This document shows, one piece after another, positions 5,324 through 6,538 of a stretch of 6,538 bases of DNA. A model generated the notes under the pieces. That model worked only from the letters and a program-made list of their open reading frames with translations, was not told where the DNA came from and did no database searches. The first letter of the stretch is position 1. Each line of letters opens with the position of its first letter. A program made the position numbers and the translations under genes. Source of the stretch: Chloroflexia bacterium (GTDB lineage Bacteria; Chloroflexota; Chloroflexia; Thermobaculales; Thermobaculaceae); contig JACDAU010000563.1 in NCBI GenBank assembly GCA_013695265.1, positions 1 through 6,538 of the forward strand, read 5' to 3'.

Positions 5324-6346
5324 ATGCGCGCACTGGTTTGGAACGGCCCGCACGACATGACGCTCGAAGAGATCGAGACGCCGCAGCCGGAACCTGGCGA
5401 CGTGCTGGTACGCGTGGCCGCTGTTGGCATCTGCGGCAGCGATCTGCACGGATATACCGGCGTCTCGGGCCGCCGCACGCCGGGCACCGTGATGGGCCAC
5501 GAACTCACCGGCGTAGTCGAGCGGCTTGAGGAAGGAAACGACCCGTCAGTAGCTCCAGGACAGCGCGTCGCCGTGAATCCGATGAAGACGTGTGGGATCT
5601 GCGCCTACTGCAAGGCGGGACTGGAGCAGCTCTGTCCCAACCGCCTGGTACTGGGCGTGAACATGGGCGCGGCGGGCGCGTTCTCCGACTACGTCACCGT
5701 ACCCGCAGCCAACGCGGTGCCAATCGCGGACGACACATCGAACGCCGAGGGAGCGATGGCGGAGCCTTTGGCTGTGGCGTTGCGGGCTGTAAATCTATCG
5801 GGGTTGCAGGCCGGACAACCCGCGCTGGTCCTGGGCGGCGGCACCATCGGCCTCTGTATCCTCCTTGTGCTACGCAGCCGGGGCGTCGGGCCGGTTTTTC
5901 TAACGGACCGCATACAGCACCGCCTCGACGTGGCCCGCGCGATTGGCGCGGAAGCCCTCAGCGCGGAAGACGACGTGACCGGCCGGATCATGGCGGCGAC
6001 GAATGACCTGGGGGTCACGAGCAGCCTCGACGCGGTGGGCATCGGTCTAACAATCAAGCAGGCGCTCCAGTGTACGCAACGCGGCGGCACGCTCGTGCTG
6101 GTCGGTCTCGCCAACCCGAGCGTCGATCTCGCCTTGTACGAGCTGGTGCCGCAGGAGCGCGTCATCAAGGGGTCTTACGCCTACTCCCCGGAGGAGTACC
6201 GCGAAGCCGTGCAGCTCATCAACGAGCGCGTCGTGGATGTCCGTCCCCTGCTCGAAGGGACGGTATCGCTGGACGTTGCGGCGGCGGCTTTCGAGGCGCT
6301 CTCCAGCGGGAAGGACGAGTCCGTCAAAGTGATCGTCGAGCCTTAA
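5324..6346 (+). CDS. Zinc-dependent alcohol/polyol dehydrogenase (sorbitol/threonine dehydrogenase-like)
   Basis: This 340-residue medium-chain dehydrogenase should carry out NAD-linked oxidation of a secondary alcohol, such as a polyol, sugar acid or amino-alcohol. Catalytic zinc ligands are C37 (in ICGSD), H59 with E60 (in GHE) and probably E147 (in AEPLAVAL), the arrangement of sorbitol, galactitol-phosphate and threonine dehydrogenases. The structural zinc site is intact: C90, C93, C96 and C104. The nucleotide-binding motif GGGTIG is at 171-176, and D195 at the end of the next strand favours NAD. Length is standard for the family. The start is the ATG at 5324 with AAAGGAG upstream. It differs from the FDH-like enzyme at 2320 in length and in its third zinc ligand, so the two are not a recent duplication. 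The neighbouring isomerase suggests a dehydrogenase-isomerase pair in sugar or cyclitol catabolism; the substrate is not determined. Confidence 0.9.
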   Translation: MRALVWNGPHDMTLEEIETPQPEPGDVLVRVAAVGICGSDLHGYTGVSGRRTPGTVMGHELTGVVERLEEGNDPSVAPGQRVAVNPMKTCGICAYCKAGLEQLCPNRLVLGVNMGAAGAFSDYVTVPAANAVPIADDTSNAEGAMAEPLAVALRAVNLSGLQAGQPALVLGGGTIGLCILLVLRSRGVGPVFLTDRIQHRLDVARAIGAEALSAEDDVTGRIMAATNDLGVTSSLDAVGIGLTIKQALQCTQRGGTLVLVGLANPSVDLALYELVPQERVIKGSYAYSPEEYREAVQLINERVVDVRPLLEGTVSLDVAAAAFEALSSGKDESVKVIVEP

Positions 6347-6385
6347 GTTACGATCGAGTTTAAAGACGCCTCCATCGAGCACAGC

Positions 6386-6538
6386 ATGCCGAAGCCCACC
6401 CGATACGCCGCCTGTCAACAGCAGGGTAGCTGCTCAGGTATAGACAAGACTCCATCCGAGGGATGGCTGCAACTGTACAACGAGTTGAACAGCGATAGCC
6501 GGACTGCCGAGATACCGGATTGGTCCACCGATATGAAG
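6386..6538 (+). CDS. Possible start of a further gene, cut by the window end
   Basis: An ATG-started frame of 51 codons stays open to the end of the window. The translation begins MPKPTRYAACQQQGSCSG and continues with a helix-like segment (EGWLQLYNELNSDSRTAEIPDW at 25-46). There is only a weak GAG 6 bases before the ATG. The frame is the same as that of the preceding dehydrogenase, separated from it by its TAA and 39 bases. I recognise no family, and 51 codons without a stop in GC-rich DNA is weak evidence. Confidence 0.3.
   Translation, partial: MPKPTRYAACQQQGSCSGIDKTPSEGWLQLYNELNSDSRTAEIPDWSTDMK

Overview
The window comes from a GC-rich bacterium. Coding regions are dense and third positions are mostly G or C. 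Genes use ATG, GTG and TTG starts behind strong AGGAG-type ribosome binding sites. The gene families are widespread, so they do not fix the taxon. A Chloroflexota (Thermomicrobia-like) or comparable high-GC soil or thermophile lineage would fit, but this is a guess. There is no rRNA, tRNA, CRISPR array, insertion sequence or phage gene, and the layout looks like an ordinary chromosomal segment.

Layout. On the minus strand, left side, a two-gene unit runs leftwards from about 1395: a DUF1360 membrane protein, then a SpoU/TrmH-family RNA methyltransferase. A 363-base divergent spacer (1396-1758) follows, holding a candidate promoter/operator with 8-base inverted arms. From 1759 everything reads on the plus strand: a SRPBCC (polyketide cyclase/dehydrase-type) protein, a long zinc-dependent formaldehyde-dehydrogenase-like oxidoreductase, a poorly coding 400-base stretch with two tiny overlapping ORFs, a small ABM-domain (quinol-monooxygenase-like) protein, a sugar-phosphate isomerase/epimerase-type TIM barrel, and a second, shorter zinc alcohol/polyol dehydrogenase. 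A doubtful open frame starts at 6386 and leaves the window.

How the genes may work together (inference). SRPBCC, FDH-like dehydrogenase and ABM protein look like a small oxidoreductase or detoxification cluster acting on reactive aldehydes or quinones. The isomerase and the last dehydrogenase make a plausible polyol/sugar catabolic pair (NAD-linked oxidation plus ketose isomerisation or epimerisation), without a transporter or kinase in view. No strong case for a novel system was found. The points most worth checking are the decayed or frameshifted small-ORF region at 3490-3891, the two tandem hairpins in front of the isomerase, and the palindromes in front of the two plus-strand transcription-unit candidates.
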